64,000 nucleotides of DNA from Endozoicomonas sp. NE40 (GCF_040549045.1 NZ_JBEWTB010000002.1:4266501-4330500); one strand, 5' to 3'; shown: positions 8,746 to 18,230, counted from the first letter of the stretch. Program-made: numbers and translations. Notes: a model not told the origin generated them from the letters alone.

Positions 8746-9078
8746 ATGTTTCAATTTATCAGCCCGGCGTACGCTGACGGCGCGGTACCAGCAGGTCCAG
8801 GCATGATGGGGCAACTGATCATGCTGGGTGGCTTTGTGCTGATTTTCTGGTTGCTGATCTGGCGCCCACAGTCCAAGCGTGCCAAAGAACACAAGAACCT
8901 GATTGCCGGACTGAACAAGGGTGATGAAGTCGTTACCACCGGCGGTATTCTGGGTAAGGTGACCAACACTACTGAAGAGTTTGTCACTCTGCAGGTGGCA
9001 GACAATATGGAACTGAACTTTCAGAAAGCGTCTGTAGCGGCTACCCTGCCTAAGGGTACGATCAAGGCGATCAAATAA
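8746..9078 (+). CDS. yajC: Preprotein translocase accessory subunit YajC
   Basis: 110 residues with one N-terminal membrane span (about 24-44, LIMLGGFVLIFWLLIWRPQ) and a small cytoplasmic domain with GDEVVTTGGILGKV, the YajC hallmark. YajC associates with SecDF and the Sec translocon. An AAGGAG site precedes the ATG. A terminator separates it from secD. Confidence 0.95.
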   Translation: MFQFISPAYADGAVPAGPGMMGQLIMLGGFVLIFWLLIWRPQSKRAKEHKNLIAGLNKGDEVVTTGGILGKVTNTTEEFVTLQVADNMELNFQKASVAATLPKGTIKAIK

Positions 9079-9120
9079 TAGGCAGGCAGGCTGAAAGTCT
9101 GTGTGTTTATTATTACTGTG

Positions 9121-9148
9121 CCGGGAATGATGAATTCCCGGTTTTTTT
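9121..9148 (+). terminator. Rho-independent terminator between yajC and secD
   Basis: CCGGGAA (9121-9127) pairs with TTCCCGG (9135-9141), followed by seven T residues. It is 65 bases before secD, so secDF either rely on read-through or have their own promoter after it. Confidence 0.85.
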
Positions 9149-9213
9149 GGAGAAATGGATAACGTCAGTAAACGCTGACAATTCATACTTAAAATATCAG
9201 GAACCGGTGAGCC

Positions 9214-11085
9214 ATGCTCAATCGTTATCCCCTGTGGAAATACCTGCTCATAGCATTTGTTGTGGCGCTGGGGTTTGTATACTCCCTGCCCAACCTTTAC
9301 CCCGATGATCCGGCGATTCAGATTTCCGGTGCCAGCTCTTCAACCGTGCTGGAACCTGCTGTGCTGGAGCAGGCTGAAAAGACCCTCAAAGATGCGGGTA
9401 TTGCTGTTAAAGCCGCCGAAGGCGACGAGCGCACTCAAATGATCCGTCTGCAACAGGCAGACCAGCAGCAGCTGGCGAGAAGTCTGGTCAAGGATGCGCT
9501 GGGTGATGACTATGTTGTCGCTCTGAACCTCGCACCCACCACCCCGGACTGGCTGACAGCCATTGGTGCCTACCCGATGAAGCTGGGTCTGGACCTGTCT
9601 GGTGGTGTTCACTTCCTGCTGGAGGTCGACACTGACCGTGCAGTGAAGCAGCGACTGGATATTGCCAATAGCGAAATTCGTACCCAGCTGCGTCAGGAGC
9701 GTCTGCGTTATCGCACTATGCCTGAGCGTGCCGACGGAGCCCGTCAGCTGGCCTTTCTGGATGCGGATACCCGTAATACCGCCCAGCGTGTGATTGCCCG
9801 TGAAAACCCTGACCTTCAGGTCGAGACTGAAGATCAGGGCGAGCGTTATGTGGTGTCCTTTGGTTTCAGTGAACAGCGTGTCCGTGAACTGGAAGACGAC
9901 GCTGTGCGTCAAAACCTGACTTCTATCCGTAACCGTGTAGACGAACTGGGTGTGTCTGAACCTCTGGTTCAGCGACAGGGTCGAAACAACATCGTGGTAC
10001 AGCTGCCGGGTGTTCAGGATACGGCTGAAGCCAAGCGTATTCTGGGTCAGACCGCAAACCTGGAGTTCCGTCTGGAAGCCCTGCCCAATGCCGCGCGTAC
10101 CAGTACGGAAGCGTTTCCGTTCCGCGATGAGCGTCGTCCTGATGCCCTGCTGGAGCGTGACATTATTATCACGGGTGACCGGGTTGCCAGCGCCCAGTCC
10201 AATTTCGATTCTGAAAGCGGTCAGCCACAGGTAAATATCAGCCTCGACAGCACTGGCGGCAAACGCATGAACGATGCGACCCGTAGCAATATTGGTCGTT
10301 CCATGGCGGTGCTGTTTATTGAGCAGAAGCCGGTTACCCGTATGGAAACCCGTGTGGTAGACGGCGAAACCGTACGTGTTGAAGTGCCTGGTTTCCGTGA
10401 AGAAAAGCACATTATCAGCCTGGCGACCATCCAGTCTGCACTGGGTAACCAGTTCCGTATTACCGGCCTGAACTCTGCGGGTGAAGCGTCTGAGCTGGCA
10501 CTGCTGCTGCGAGCAGGCTCCCTGGCGGCACCTATGTACTTCGTTGAAGAGCGTACCGTAGGTCCTAGCCTGGGTGCAGAAAACATCAAGATGGGTGTTG
10601 ACTCTACCCTGATGGGTCTGGGTCTGATCGTGATGTTCATGATCGTGGTGTATCGGGTGTTTGGCCTGCTGGCGAATATTGCCCTGACCATCAACCTGAT
10701 GCTGTTGCTGGCGGTGATGAGCCTGTTTGGTGCCACCCTGACCATGCCGGGTATTGCCGGTATCGTGCTGACCCTGGGTATGGCGGTAGACGCCAACGTG
10801 CTGGTGTTCTCCCGTATTCGTGAAGAGATCAAGCTGGGTCGTCCGGTACAGCGAGCGATTCACGACGGTTACGATCGTGCCTTTATCTCAATTTTCGACG
10901 GTAACATCACCACGCTGCTGGTGGGTGTGATCCTGTTTGCGGTAGGTACCGGTCCGATTAAAGGTTTTGCCGTGACCCTGTCCATCGGTATCTTAACGTC
11001 CATGTTCACTGCGATTATGGTGACCCGTTCCCTGGTTAACCTGGTGTACGGTGGTCGTCGTGACCTGAAGAAACTGAACATCTGA
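9214..11085 (+). CDS. secD: Protein translocase subunit SecD
   Basis: SecD and SecF use the proton gradient to pull secreted proteins through SecYEG and release them to the periplasm. 623 residues: one N-terminal span, the SecD signature KLGLDLSGGVHFLLEVD near residue 127, a large periplasmic P1 domain, then a C-terminal block of about five spans with the AVDANVLVFSRIREE motif. Ends one base before secF's alternative GTG. Confidence 0.98.
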   Translation: MLNRYPLWKYLLIAFVVALGFVYSLPNLYPDDPAIQISGASSSTVLEPAVLEQAEKTLKDAGIAVKAAEGDERTQMIRLQQADQQQLARSLVKDALGDDYVVALNLAPTTPDWLTAIGAYPMKLGLDLSGGVHFLLEVDTDRAVKQRLDIANSEIRTQLRQERLRYRTMPERADGARQLAFLDADTRNTAQRVIARENPDLQVETEDQGERYVVSFGFSEQRVRELEDDAVRQNLTSIRNRVDELGVSEPLVQRQGRNNIVVQLPGVQDTAEAKRILGQTANLEFRLEALPNAARTSTEAFPFRDERRPDALLERDIIITGDRVASAQSNFDSESGQPQVNISLDSTGGKRMNDATRSNIGRSMAVLFIEQKPVTRMETRVVDGETVRVEVPGFREEKHIISLATIQSALGNQFRITGLNSAGEASELALLLRAGSLAAPMYFVEERTVGPSLGAENIKMGVDSTLMGLGLIVMFMIVVYRVFGLLANIALTINLMLLLAVMSLFGATLTMPGIAGIVLTLGMAVDANVLVFSRIREEIKLGRPVQRAIHDGYDRAFISIFDGNITTLLVGVILFAVGTGPIKGFAVTLSIGILTSMFTAIMVTRSLVNLVYGGRRDLKKLNI

Positions 11086-11095
11086 GGTGACAGCG

Positions 11096-12019
11096 ATGAC
11101 TGATAAGACAGATGAAAAAATCATAAACTTTATGCGCCTGCGCTTTATCGCCACCTTACTCTCGGTGGTGCTGGTAGCAGGTTCTATTGTGTCGCTGGCG
11201 ACCAAAGGCGTAAGCTGGGGCCTCGACTTTACCGGCGGTACCCTGATTGAGCTGGTGTATGACAAGCCGGTATCAACGGAAGAGATTCGTGAACAGCTGG
11301 TCTCTGCCAGTTATACAGATGCTGTCGTGCAGGAGTTTGGTTCCGCACAGGATATTCTGGTGCGTATGCCGGGTGAAGACCCGGGTTTGGCAAGAGTACT
11401 GTCTGACCTGCTGAACGAACAATATGAAGGCGACGTTGAGGTCAAACGCGTTGAATTCGTTGGTCCGCAGGTGGGTGAGCAGCTGCGTGAACAGGGTGGT
11501 CTGGGTATGTTGATGGCGTTGGGCATGGTGATGCTCTACATCGCCTTCCGCTTCCAGTTCAAGTTCTCTGTGGGCGCGGTTCTGGCACTGGCGCACGACT
11601 CCATTATTGCGATGGGTCTGTTCTCTGTGCTGGGTTTGCAGTTCGACCTGACAGTACTGGCGGCTATTCTGGCGCTGGTGGGTTATTCCCTGAACGATAC
11701 CATCATCGTATACGACCGTGTACGTGAAAATTTCCGCAAGCGCCGTAAAGGCACACCTGAGGAAATTATCAACGTGTCCCTGACTCAGACTCTGGGTCGT
11801 ACATTGGCGACCTCTGGTACCACCTTGATGGTACTGATGGCTCTGTTCCTGTTTGGTGGTGAAATGATTAATGGTTTTGCCACCATGCTGATTGCCGGTG
11901 TTCTGGTGGGTACTTATTCCTCCATCTACATTGCGTCTAACCTTTTGCTGTACATGAACATCAGTCGTGAAGATCTGGTGGTGCCAGTGAAGGAAGACGA
12001 GGTTGACGATCGTCCGTAA
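11096..12019 (+). CDS. secF: Protein translocase subunit SecF
   Basis: Partner of SecD. The ATG at 11096 is chosen because GAGGTGA lies at the right distance before it; a GTG at 11087 would overlap that site. 307 residues with GLDFTGGTLIEL, about six spans and SLNDTIIVYDRVREN in the membrane block. It follows secD by ten bases and is closed by a terminator. Confidence 0.98.
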   Translation: MTDKTDEKIINFMRLRFIATLLSVVLVAGSIVSLATKGVSWGLDFTGGTLIELVYDKPVSTEEIREQLVSASYTDAVVQEFGSAQDILVRMPGEDPGLARVLSDLLNEQYEGDVEVKRVEFVGPQVGEQLREQGGLGMLMALGMVMLYIAFRFQFKFSVGAVLALAHDSIIAMGLFSVLGLQFDLTVLAAILALVGYSLNDTIIVYDRVRENFRKRRKGTPEEIINVSLTQTLGRTLATSGTTLMVLMALFLFGGEMINGFATMLIAGVLVGTYSSIYIASNLLLYMNISREDLVVPVKEDEVDDRP

Positions 12020-12041
12020 TCAATACTGACTGATTGTTGGA

Positions 12042-12068
12042 AGCCGGGTTTTTGCCCGGCTTTTTTTC
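12042..12068 (+). terminator. Rho-independent terminator after secF
   Basis: AGCCGGG and CCCGGCT arms around a TTTTTG loop are followed by a run of T residues (12061-12067). The hairpin starts 22 bases after the secF stop. Confidence 0.9.
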
Positions 12069-12330
12069 GTCCAGCTTTTTTGCTCAGCGAGGCGGGTAAG
12101 CCCGTCATGACAGGGCAGGGACTGTAGATCAGATCAGTGGTTTTGAGGCTTTACCAGGCCTTGTCCACAGGTGTACCGTATCAGGCGTTTCTGGACTTGA
12201 ATTTCTTTTCAGGGAGGCGCTTAATCAACGTCTGCAGGGCGGGTGGAGTGCAGCGATACCCGACATAGCGAGAATAATAATTACTTGTTGGGTATCGCCA
12301 CACTCCCCCAACCGATCACAGGAGTCTGCT

Positions 12331-13440
12331 GTGGACTTTTCATCTGTGCCTGAGTTTCCTTCCTGGCTTGTTCAGGTTGTGCTGGTCGTTTTGATAACAG
12401 CGATACTTGCTTCTGTATCCCGAAGAATGCTGAAAAAGCTGGCAGGTAAAGCCCGGTCAGTCCACTCGGTCTGGCCCGGTATATTGCTGGAGGCCGGGCG
12501 TAAACCTCTGGTCGCGCTGATCTGGCTCGTCGGGGCAGGCTGGACAGTGGATGTTATCTGGCAGAGTACCGGTATTGCCATGCTGGCAAAGTTTGATGGT
12601 ATTCGGGATATGCTGGTTATCGGGCTGTTTGGCTGGGTACTGGTGAGGCTGGTTCGCGAAGTGGAGAAACAGTATCTGGCCGGAGTTCTGGGTGGTCACG
12701 ATAATGATCCGACCTCGGTCATTGCCGTTGGCCGCCTGTTGCGGGTGACAGCCGTTATTATCAGCGGCCTGATGCTGATGCAAACCCTGGGTTACAGTAT
12801 TTCCGGCATTCTTGCTTTTGGCGGTGTAGGTGGTATAGCCATTGGTTTTGCGGCCAGGGATATGCTGGCCAACCTGTTTGGCGGCATGATGATTTATCTG
12901 GATAAACCCTTTGGAGTTGGCGACTGGGTTCGTTCACCGGATAAGAATATAGAAGGTACTGTGCAGTATATTGGCTGGCGTCAAACCCGGATTCTGACCT
13001 TTGATAAGCGACCTCTCTATGTGCCAAATGCCACTTTTATGAATATTTCTGTGGAAAACCCTTCCCGAATGGAAAACCGGCGCATAAAGGAAACCATAGG
13101 TTTAAGATATCAGGATGCCCGCCTGCTTGCTCCGCTGCTTGCAGAGATTCGCAGCTATCTAAAGGAACATAGCGAGATCGACCAGAGCAAAATTATCATG
13201 GTGAATTTCAATCAGTTTGGTGCATCCAGTCTGGATTGTTTCATCTATTGTTTTACCCGCACCACTGACTGGGCTGAGTTCCATATGATTAAGGAGCGGG
13301 TATTGCTGGATATTATGGCAATTATCCATCATCAAGGGGGCGATATAGCCTTTCCGACACGTACACTGGATTTACCGGAATCGTTATCTCCTGAGCTAAT
13401 TGCCCGGACTGAACAGGCGAAAGATGCAAATCCTGCCTGA
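12331..13440 (+). CDS. Mechanosensitive channel of the MscS family
   Basis: 369 residues with a GTG start behind AGGAG. About five membrane spans lie before the pore region (GVGGIAIGFAARDMLANLFGGMMIYLDKPFGVGDWV), which matches the conserved MscS pore helix and beta-domain entry; the cytoplasmic vestibule follows. The extra N-terminal spans make it resemble YnaI or YbdG more than the small MscS. Such channels open on membrane tension to release solutes in osmotic downshock. It appears monocistronic. Confidence 0.88.
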   Translation: MDFSSVPEFPSWLVQVVLVVLITAILASVSRRMLKKLAGKARSVHSVWPGILLEAGRKPLVALIWLVGAGWTVDVIWQSTGIAMLAKFDGIRDMLVIGLFGWVLVRLVREVEKQYLAGVLGGHDNDPTSVIAVGRLLRVTAVIISGLMLMQTLGYSISGILAFGGVGGIAIGFAARDMLANLFGGMMIYLDKPFGVGDWVRSPDKNIEGTVQYIGWRQTRILTFDKRPLYVPNATFMNISVENPSRMENRRIKETIGLRYQDARLLAPLLAEIRSYLKEHSEIDQSKIIMVNFNQFGASSLDCFIYCFTRTTDWAEFHMIKERVLLDIMAIIHHQGGDIAFPTRTLDLPESLSPELIARTEQAKDANPA

Positions 13441-13628
13441 ATAGAATTTTCAGGTTAAAGATCAACAGTAATTCAGTGGGGCAGGAGTGAATCAGTTGTT
13501 TTTTATCGTTCACTCCATGCAACCTGTTGGCTTAAATCTATCGGGAAAACTTGTTCAACAAACGTAAAGTTAGGAAACCAAAAAATAATGGCTACTTTAT
13601 TATGATGTAAATTAATCGGAACAGTACA

Positions 13629-14549
13629 GTGAACTACAAAGTTAGCACTTTATTACTAATTTTTTCTCTACTGTTCCCTGACTGTTTGTTTGCAACGATA
13701 GATGTTACATGGTTGTTCAGCAGAAACGGCAAAACAGAGAAAATAATTATTACTCAATATAGTGGAATCGATAAAACATTCAGGTACTACCTGCCGGGAT
13801 CCTCCCGGAGCAGGTCAGATCATGTTGCGCCGGAAACACTTGCAGGCTCTGAGAAGGAACCAGACCTGTTAAGGTATATGATGCAGTACTTGCCAAGGGA
13901 GAGCTTGTTTATGGCAGGTTCAAACCGCTTTAGTACACCGGTTTTTGATTATGGCTCTGTCAGCTTTCGTCTGCCGTTATTCCCTATAGGTTTGCTGCCC
14001 GGATTTTCTTTCAGCTACAGGCCACTAAGGGTTGAGGGAGTTGGAAGTTTGCATAATACAGTGTTGGTTCATTTGAGAGCGGTTAGAGAGCCAACAGTCA
14101 AACTTTCAGATAGTGAAAGAAAAGAAATCAGGCTGAAATCCAGTGCATCCGGAGCCACTGAATTGAGATCAGTCGCATCGGATTCAAATGAGCTGGAGTT
14201 AATGTCATCAGTGACTGCTCCAAGGGTGGTAAGGGATCAAACTGTACCTGAATCAGATATACCAGAATCAGTCTGTACCGTTGTTATCAGTTATCTGCAT
14301 GGTAGATATCAGATATTTCTTATCAAGGGTTTTATTAATTCTGCGCAGATACAGGATATTATTCATTTGGCTGTGCGTGGCCGGGCTTCTTTAGAACACA
14401 CTTACTATCATACGACGCTTGATGAGGATCATTTCCACACATTGTTAGGGCTTGATATTAGCGATTTGTGGGTGGATGAGCCTGATGGAGATATTGAATC
14501 AGGGGGCTGTGGGTGTTCGTGCTCTGGTTCTGAAGAGGCTAAGGAGTAG
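13629..14549 (+). CDS. Secreted protein of unknown function
   Basis: 306 residues from a GTG start in an AT-rich region. Residues 1-22 form a signal peptide (LLLIFSLLFPDCLFA). No family is recognised. The C-terminus ends in a Gly/Cys cluster (ESGGCGCSCSG) that could bind metal or form disulfides. The central part (about 155-210) is Ser- and Glu-rich. It is convergent with suhB, sharing the hairpin at 14578-14610. Confidence 0.6.
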   Translation: MNYKVSTLLLIFSLLFPDCLFATIDVTWLFSRNGKTEKIIITQYSGIDKTFRYYLPGSSRSRSDHVAPETLAGSEKEPDLLRYMMQYLPRESLFMAGSNRFSTPVFDYGSVSFRLPLFPIGLLPGFSFSYRPLRVEGVGSLHNTVLVHLRAVREPTVKLSDSERKEIRLKSSASGATELRSVASDSNELELMSSVTAPRVVRDQTVPESDIPESVCTVVISYLHGRYQIFLIKGFINSAQIQDIIHLAVRGRASLEHTYYHTTLDEDHFHTLLGLDISDLWVDEPDGDIESGGCGCSCSGSEEAKE

Positions 14550-14577
14550 CGTTCTTTTGTTAATCTGCTGATAGTGA

Positions 14578-14610
14578 TCACTGGCTGCAGAGCAGTTCTG
14601 CAACCAGTGA
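14578..14610. terminator. Hairpin between convergent genes
   Basis: Fourteen-base arms (TCACTGGCTGCAGA and TCTGCAACCAGTGA) pair with one G-T or mismatch around a five-base loop, midway between two convergent stop codons. There is no T tract, so intrinsic termination is uncertain. Confidence 0.5.
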
Positions 14611-14622
14611 CAGGCAATTGGA

Positions 14623-15438
14623 TTAGCGTCCCATGCCTTCCGCTACAAACGGACGAATCCGCTTCAGCATCTCTTTGAACAACTTCGGGTTGCCGCAGAC
14701 AATCTGGTTTTTCTCCAGGAAGTCGTGACCGCCCATGAAATCACTGCACAGGCCGCCTGCTTCCTGAATGATCAGGGAACCTGCTGCCATATCGTAGTTC
14801 TTCAGACCAAATTCCCAGAAAGCGTCCAGTTTGCCGGAAGCAACGTAGGCCAGATCCAGAGAGGCGGCACCGCAGCGACGGATGCCGGCAGTGTCACCCA
14901 GCATGGCACGCATCATGTTCAGGTAGCCGTCCAGGTAGTTCAGGTTGTTGCCGGAGAATGGAATGCCGGTACCGATCAGGGCGCCTTCCATGGAGCGACG
15001 ATCACTGACACGGATACGCTTGCTATTCAGCATGGCACCCTGGCCACGACTGGCGCAGTAGGTTTCATCCTTGATCGGATCGATAATAACGGCGTGTTCA
15101 ATACGACCACGGTACTGACAGGCAATAGAGATGGCGAACTGGGGAATGCCACGGATAAAGTTGGTGGTGCCGTCCAGAGGATCAATAATCCAGAGGTAAT
15201 CCTTGCCTTCGCCCTTGCCTTCCGTATGACCGGATTCTTCACCGAAGAAACCATGGTCAGGGTAAGCTTTACGCAGGGAGGAGATGATCATCTCTTCAGA
15301 GGCGCGATCCACCTGGGTCACAAAGTCATTGCGATCCTTGGCTTCTACCTTGAGGTTCTCAAGATCGCGGTAAGCGTGAACAATAATTTCGGCAGCAGCG
15401 CGAGCGGCGCGCAGAGCCATATTTACCATGGGTTGCAT
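14623..15438 (-). CDS. suhB: Inositol-1-monophosphatase family protein SuhB
   Basis: 271 residues with the metal-binding motifs of the family: GEESG near 68, IDPLDGTTNF near 84, and the C-terminal NYDMAAG. SuhB hydrolyses inositol 1-phosphate and in Escherichia coli also takes part in the rRNA antitermination complex. Divergent from trmJ, its usual neighbour in pseudomonads. Confidence 0.95.
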   Translation of the reverse strand: MQPMVNMALRAARAAAEIIVHAYRDLENLKVEAKDRNDFVTQVDRASEEMIISSLRKAYPDHGFFGEESGHTEGKGEGKDYLWIIDPLDGTTNFIRGIPQFAISIACQYRGRIEHAVIIDPIKDETYCASRGQGAMLNSKRIRVSDRRSMEGALIGTGIPFSGNNLNYLDGYLNMMRAMLGDTAGIRRCGAASLDLAYVASGKLDAFWEFGLKNYDMAAGSLIIQEAGGLCSDFMGGHDFLEKNQIVCGNPKLFKEMLKRIRPFVAEGMGR

Positions 15439-15758
15439 AGGCTGGATTACATCTGAAATTTGAAAGATCGAATATGAATATCGGAAGAAGTTGCCATGGG
15501 TTAACCCTCGGTGCCTTCGAACCAGTGGTTGACTGACCCTGATTTCATATCACTTGCGCGAACATGCCCGGAAAAAGGGTTTAGAAAATCGTTACGCGAA
15601 AAAGTGCGCGGATTATAAAGAAGAATGTACCTGTAATACAAACCTATTGTTCATTATTTGTGGGGTTTTCCGGTAAACTGCACGATTTGGCTGCAAAAGC
15701 TGTCTGTAGAATGGACAGTCTGAAGCTATTCCTTCTTCAGTTAACACAGAGATAATTT
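15439..15758. other. Intergenic region between divergent suhB and trmJ
   Basis: 320 bases without a convincing gene. It must hold the divergent promoters for suhB and for the trmJ-cysE side, but I cannot place them with confidence. Confidence 0.5.
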
Positions 15759-16562
15759 GTGGTGAACGACTCCGCTGCGAAAGAGCCGGTAATCAATGGC
15801 TCGCTGGCTCTCGATAATATTTCCATTGTCCTGATTAATACCACCCATCCCGGCAATATTGGCGCGGCTGCCCGGGCCATGAAGGCGATGGGGCTTAGCC
15901 GTCTGGTCCTGGTCGGCCCGGCCGATTTTCCTTCTGGTCATGCTACAGCGCTGGCGTCCGGGGCGGACGATATTCTTGCCAGTGCCAGGGTGGTTGACAC
16001 GCTGGATGAGGCGCTGGCTGGTTGTCAGTTTGTGGTGGGTACCAGCGCCCGGGTGCGTGGCGTATCGCTGGAGCTGGTTGAGCCAAAGGCTTGTGCCAAC
16101 CAGATTCTGGATGAAGCCGAGCAGGCTCAGGTGGCGCTGGTCTTTGGGCGGGAAGACCGGGGGATGACCAATGAGGAGTTGAGGCGTTGCCATCTGCAGG
16201 TTCATATTCCGACCAATCCTGACTTCAGTTCATTGAACCTTGGTGCGGCGGTTCAGGTGATGGCCTATGAGCTGCGTATGACTCAGCTGGCACGTCTGGG
16301 TGGTGTCGAACTGCCTAAAACCAAGCAGATGGAACACGCTTCGCAGGAGGATATGGAGCGTTTTTATCAGCACCTATATGAAACACTCGTACAAATAGGC
16401 TTTCTTGAACACAGCAGTCATGAGAAGATTATGGCGAAATTAAGACGTATGTACGGACGGATTCGTCCGGATCGGGTAGAGCTGAGTATTCTGCGTGGCA
16501 TTCTGTCCGAAACCGGTAAATTTGCGAAGGACTCTTCAGAACCCTCTAAAGAGACTTTATAG
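15759..16562 (+). CDS. trmJ: tRNA (cytidine/uridine-2'-O-)-methyltransferase TrmJ
   Basis: 267 residues from GTG (a second GTG follows directly). SpoU/TrmD-fold motifs are visible: NTTHPGNIGAAARAMKAMG near 30, LVFGREDRGMTNEE near 128, and IPTNPDFSSLNLGAAVQVMAYE near 148, the knotted SAM site. TrmJ methylates the ribose of position 32 in tRNA anticodon loops. It is commonly found beside suhB and cysE-isc. Confidence 0.95.
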   Translation: MVNDSAAKEPVINGSLALDNISIVLINTTHPGNIGAAARAMKAMGLSRLVLVGPADFPSGHATALASGADDILASARVVDTLDEALAGCQFVVGTSARVRGVSLELVEPKACANQILDEAEQAQVALVFGREDRGMTNEELRRCHLQVHIPTNPDFSSLNLGAAVQVMAYELRMTQLARLGGVELPKTKQMEHASQEDMERFYQHLYETLVQIGFLEHSSHEKIMAKLRRMYGRIRPDRVELSILRGILSETGKFAKDSSEPSKETL

Positions 16563-16575
16563 AGCCTCTTTAGAG
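16544..16575 (+). repeat. Perfect 10-bp hairpin over the trmJ stop codon
   Basis: CTCTAAAGAG (16544-16553) and CTCTTTAGAG (16566-16575) pair perfectly around a 12-base loop that contains the trmJ stop. It lies only 28 bases before the preferred cysE ATG. It has no T run, so it could tune cysE translation or mRNA processing. Confidence 0.6.
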
Positions 16576-16603
16576 TCACGTGAACAAGACCGACGATTGG
16601 ATT

Positions 16604-17398
16604 ATGTTTGAGCGACTCAAAGAAGACATCAGAACCGTCATGCAGCGAGACCCTGCCGCCAGGGGAACGTTTGAAGTAGTGACGAATTACCCCGGCCTGC
16701 ACGCGCTGCTGTTGCATCGCGTTGCCCACAGATTGTGGAATGCCGGTTTCTGTTGGATGGGTCGCAGTCTCTCGACATTCAGCCGCTGGTTGACAGGCAT
16801 TGAAATTCACCCCGGAGCTACTATTGGTCGACGTTTCTTTATTGACCATGGCATGGGGGTGGTGATTGGTGAAACCGCCATTATTCACGACGATGTGACG
16901 CTTTATCACGGAGCGACTCTGGGAGGAACCTCGCCCAATAAGGGCAAGGATCATCCGGCTAACCAGGGTAAACGTCATCCAACGCTGGCTAACAAAGTGG
17001 TGGTGGGTGCCGGTGCCAAGATTCTGGGTCCTTTTACCGTGGGGGATGGTGCCAAGATCGGTTCAAATGCGGTTGTTGTAAAAGAGGTGCCGCCCGGAGC
17101 GACCGTTGTTGGCGTCCCTGGCCGTATTGTCGAGAAGCGGATGGCTATTGATTCCCGTCGTCAACAGATGGCAGAAAAAATGGGCTTTGATGCCTACGCG
17201 GTTACAGAGGATATGCCGGATCCGACGTCTAATGCGATTACTGCCATGCTGGATCACCTGCATGCGGTAGATGACCGGATGCAGGAAATCTGCAAAGTTC
17301 TGGAAAGCAGGGGATTGTGTGACGATATGAATCCGATACCTGAACTGAAGGAAGAGGACTTTGCTTCCCTGAAGAGCAGAGAGAAGGAAGAAGCCTAG
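16604..17398 (+). CDS. cysE: Serine O-acetyltransferase
   Basis: CysE makes O-acetylserine, the carbon precursor of cysteine. The MFERLKEDI start at 16604 matches the isc-linked CysE family; an in-frame GTG at 16580 would add eight residues. The left-handed beta-helix hexapeptide core and active-site block GIEIHPGATIGRRFFIDHGMG are clear, as is GNAVV-type SNAVVVKEVPPGATVVGVPGR. It precedes iscR, linking cysteine supply to Fe-S assembly. The C-terminal tail past about 200 is extended compared with short CysE forms. Confidence 0.95.
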   Translation: MFERLKEDIRTVMQRDPAARGTFEVVTNYPGLHALLLHRVAHRLWNAGFCWMGRSLSTFSRWLTGIEIHPGATIGRRFFIDHGMGVVIGETAIIHDDVTLYHGATLGGTSPNKGKDHPANQGKRHPTLANKVVVGAGAKILGPFTVGDGAKIGSNAVVVKEVPPGATVVGVPGRIVEKRMAIDSRRQQMAEKMGFDAYAVTEDMPDPTSNAITAMLDHLHAVDDRMQEICKVLESRGLCDDMNPIPELKEEDFASLKSREKEEA

Positions 17399-17411
17399 GA
17401 GTCTGCTTGTT

Positions 17412-17445
17412 CGGGCATCAGGTTGCTTCGGTAGACTGATGCCCG
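17412..17445 (+). terminator. Terminator-like hairpin after cysE
   Basis: CGGGCATCAG and CTGATGCCCG are perfect 10-base arms around a 14-base loop, 13 bases after the cysE stop. No T tract follows, so factor-independent termination is doubtful. Confidence 0.5.
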
Positions 17446-17565
17446 TGTACGTACAGCGGTAATGACGAAGCCTGCCGACTTGTATAAAATAACCCGTCGC
17501 TATAAAAATCATCTTAACTAGCACATTTTACCCTTCTTCTATCATCTTTTCCTAGAGTTCTATTA

Positions 17566-17598
17566 ATACTTGACTGTTTTACTCAGGTATTTCATAAT
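17566..17598 (+). promoter_or_regulatory. iscR promoter with overlapping type-1 IscR site
   Basis: TTGACT (17570-17575), a 17-base spacer and CATAAT (17593-17598) form a good sigma-70 promoter. The 25 bases 17566-17590 match, at 24 of 25 positions, the type-1 IscR consensus as I recall it from E. coli (half-sites around GACT and CTC..GGTAT). In E. coli, Fe-S-loaded IscR binds such sites and represses its own operon. The same feedback is likely here. Confidence 0.8.
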
Positions 17599-17753
17599 TC
17601 GCACAAATGCTACAGTCAGGCTGAATTTCAGGTACAGGTCAGCCGACCGGGTTCTGTGAAAAAGCTTTTTCAGACGCATCAGAACTTCGAGCAATGATCG
17701 GGCAAAGATAGCGCTGATTACTATAACCAGCTTATTGAGAGTGAGAATCCAGC

Positions 17754-18230
17754 ATGCGATTGACCACTAAAGGACGCTACGCCGTAACTGCCATGTTGGA
17801 CCTGGCGCTGCATGCGGACCAGGGGCCGGTTGCCCTTGCTGATATTTCCGAACGTCAGGGTATTTCACTCTCCTATCTGGAGCAGCTGTTCTCCCGTCTG
17901 CGCAGAAACGAGCTGGTATGCAGCGTGCGCGGGCCGGGTGGGGGATACCGCCTCAGTCGTGACAGTCAGGCTATTTATGTGGCTCAGGTGATTGATGCGG
18001 TGAATGAATCAGTTGACGCAACCCGCTGTCATGGCGATGGCGGATGTCAGCAGGGTGCCAAGTGCCTGACGCACCATCTGTGGCATGACCTTAGCAAACA
18101 GATTCATGAGTTTCTTGGCAATATCAGTCTGGCTGATCTTGTCGCTAAAAGAGAAGTTCAAAATGTCGCTGTTCGTCAGGACGAGCAGCAGGGCCAGGAC
18201 AACAAGAGTGTGATTAACAGCCTGCTGTAA
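17754..18230 (+). CDS. iscR: Fe-S cluster regulator IscR
   Basis: 158 residues of the Rrf2 family: winged helix at the N-terminus (MRLTTKGRYAVTAMLDLA) and the three cluster-ligating cysteines in CHGDGGCQQGAKC. It senses cluster supply and controls the isc genes that follow. An own-operator site lies upstream. The C-terminal tail is polar and Gln-rich. Confidence 0.97.
   Translation: MRLTTKGRYAVTAMLDLALHADQGPVALADISERQGISLSYLEQLFSRLRRNELVCSVRGPGGGYRLSRDSQAIYVAQVIDAVNESVDATRCHGDGGCQQGAKCLTHHLWHDLSKQIHEFLGNISLADLVAKREVQNVAVRQDEQQGQDNKSVINSLL

Larger units (their letters stand above)
17399..17753. other. cysE-iscR intergenic region
   Basis: 355 bases without a gene. It holds a hairpin after cysE (17412-17445) and the iscR promoter with an overlapping IscR-type operator (17566-17598). 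The predicted transcript start near 17605 leaves a leader of about 150 bases in which I see no other clear motif. Confidence 0.6.

Noticed and set aside
9340..10863. 507-codon open frame antisense to secD
   Set aside because: It mirrors the secD codon pattern, has low-complexity His/Gln/Thr-rich translation and no ribosome site; secD is unmistakable.
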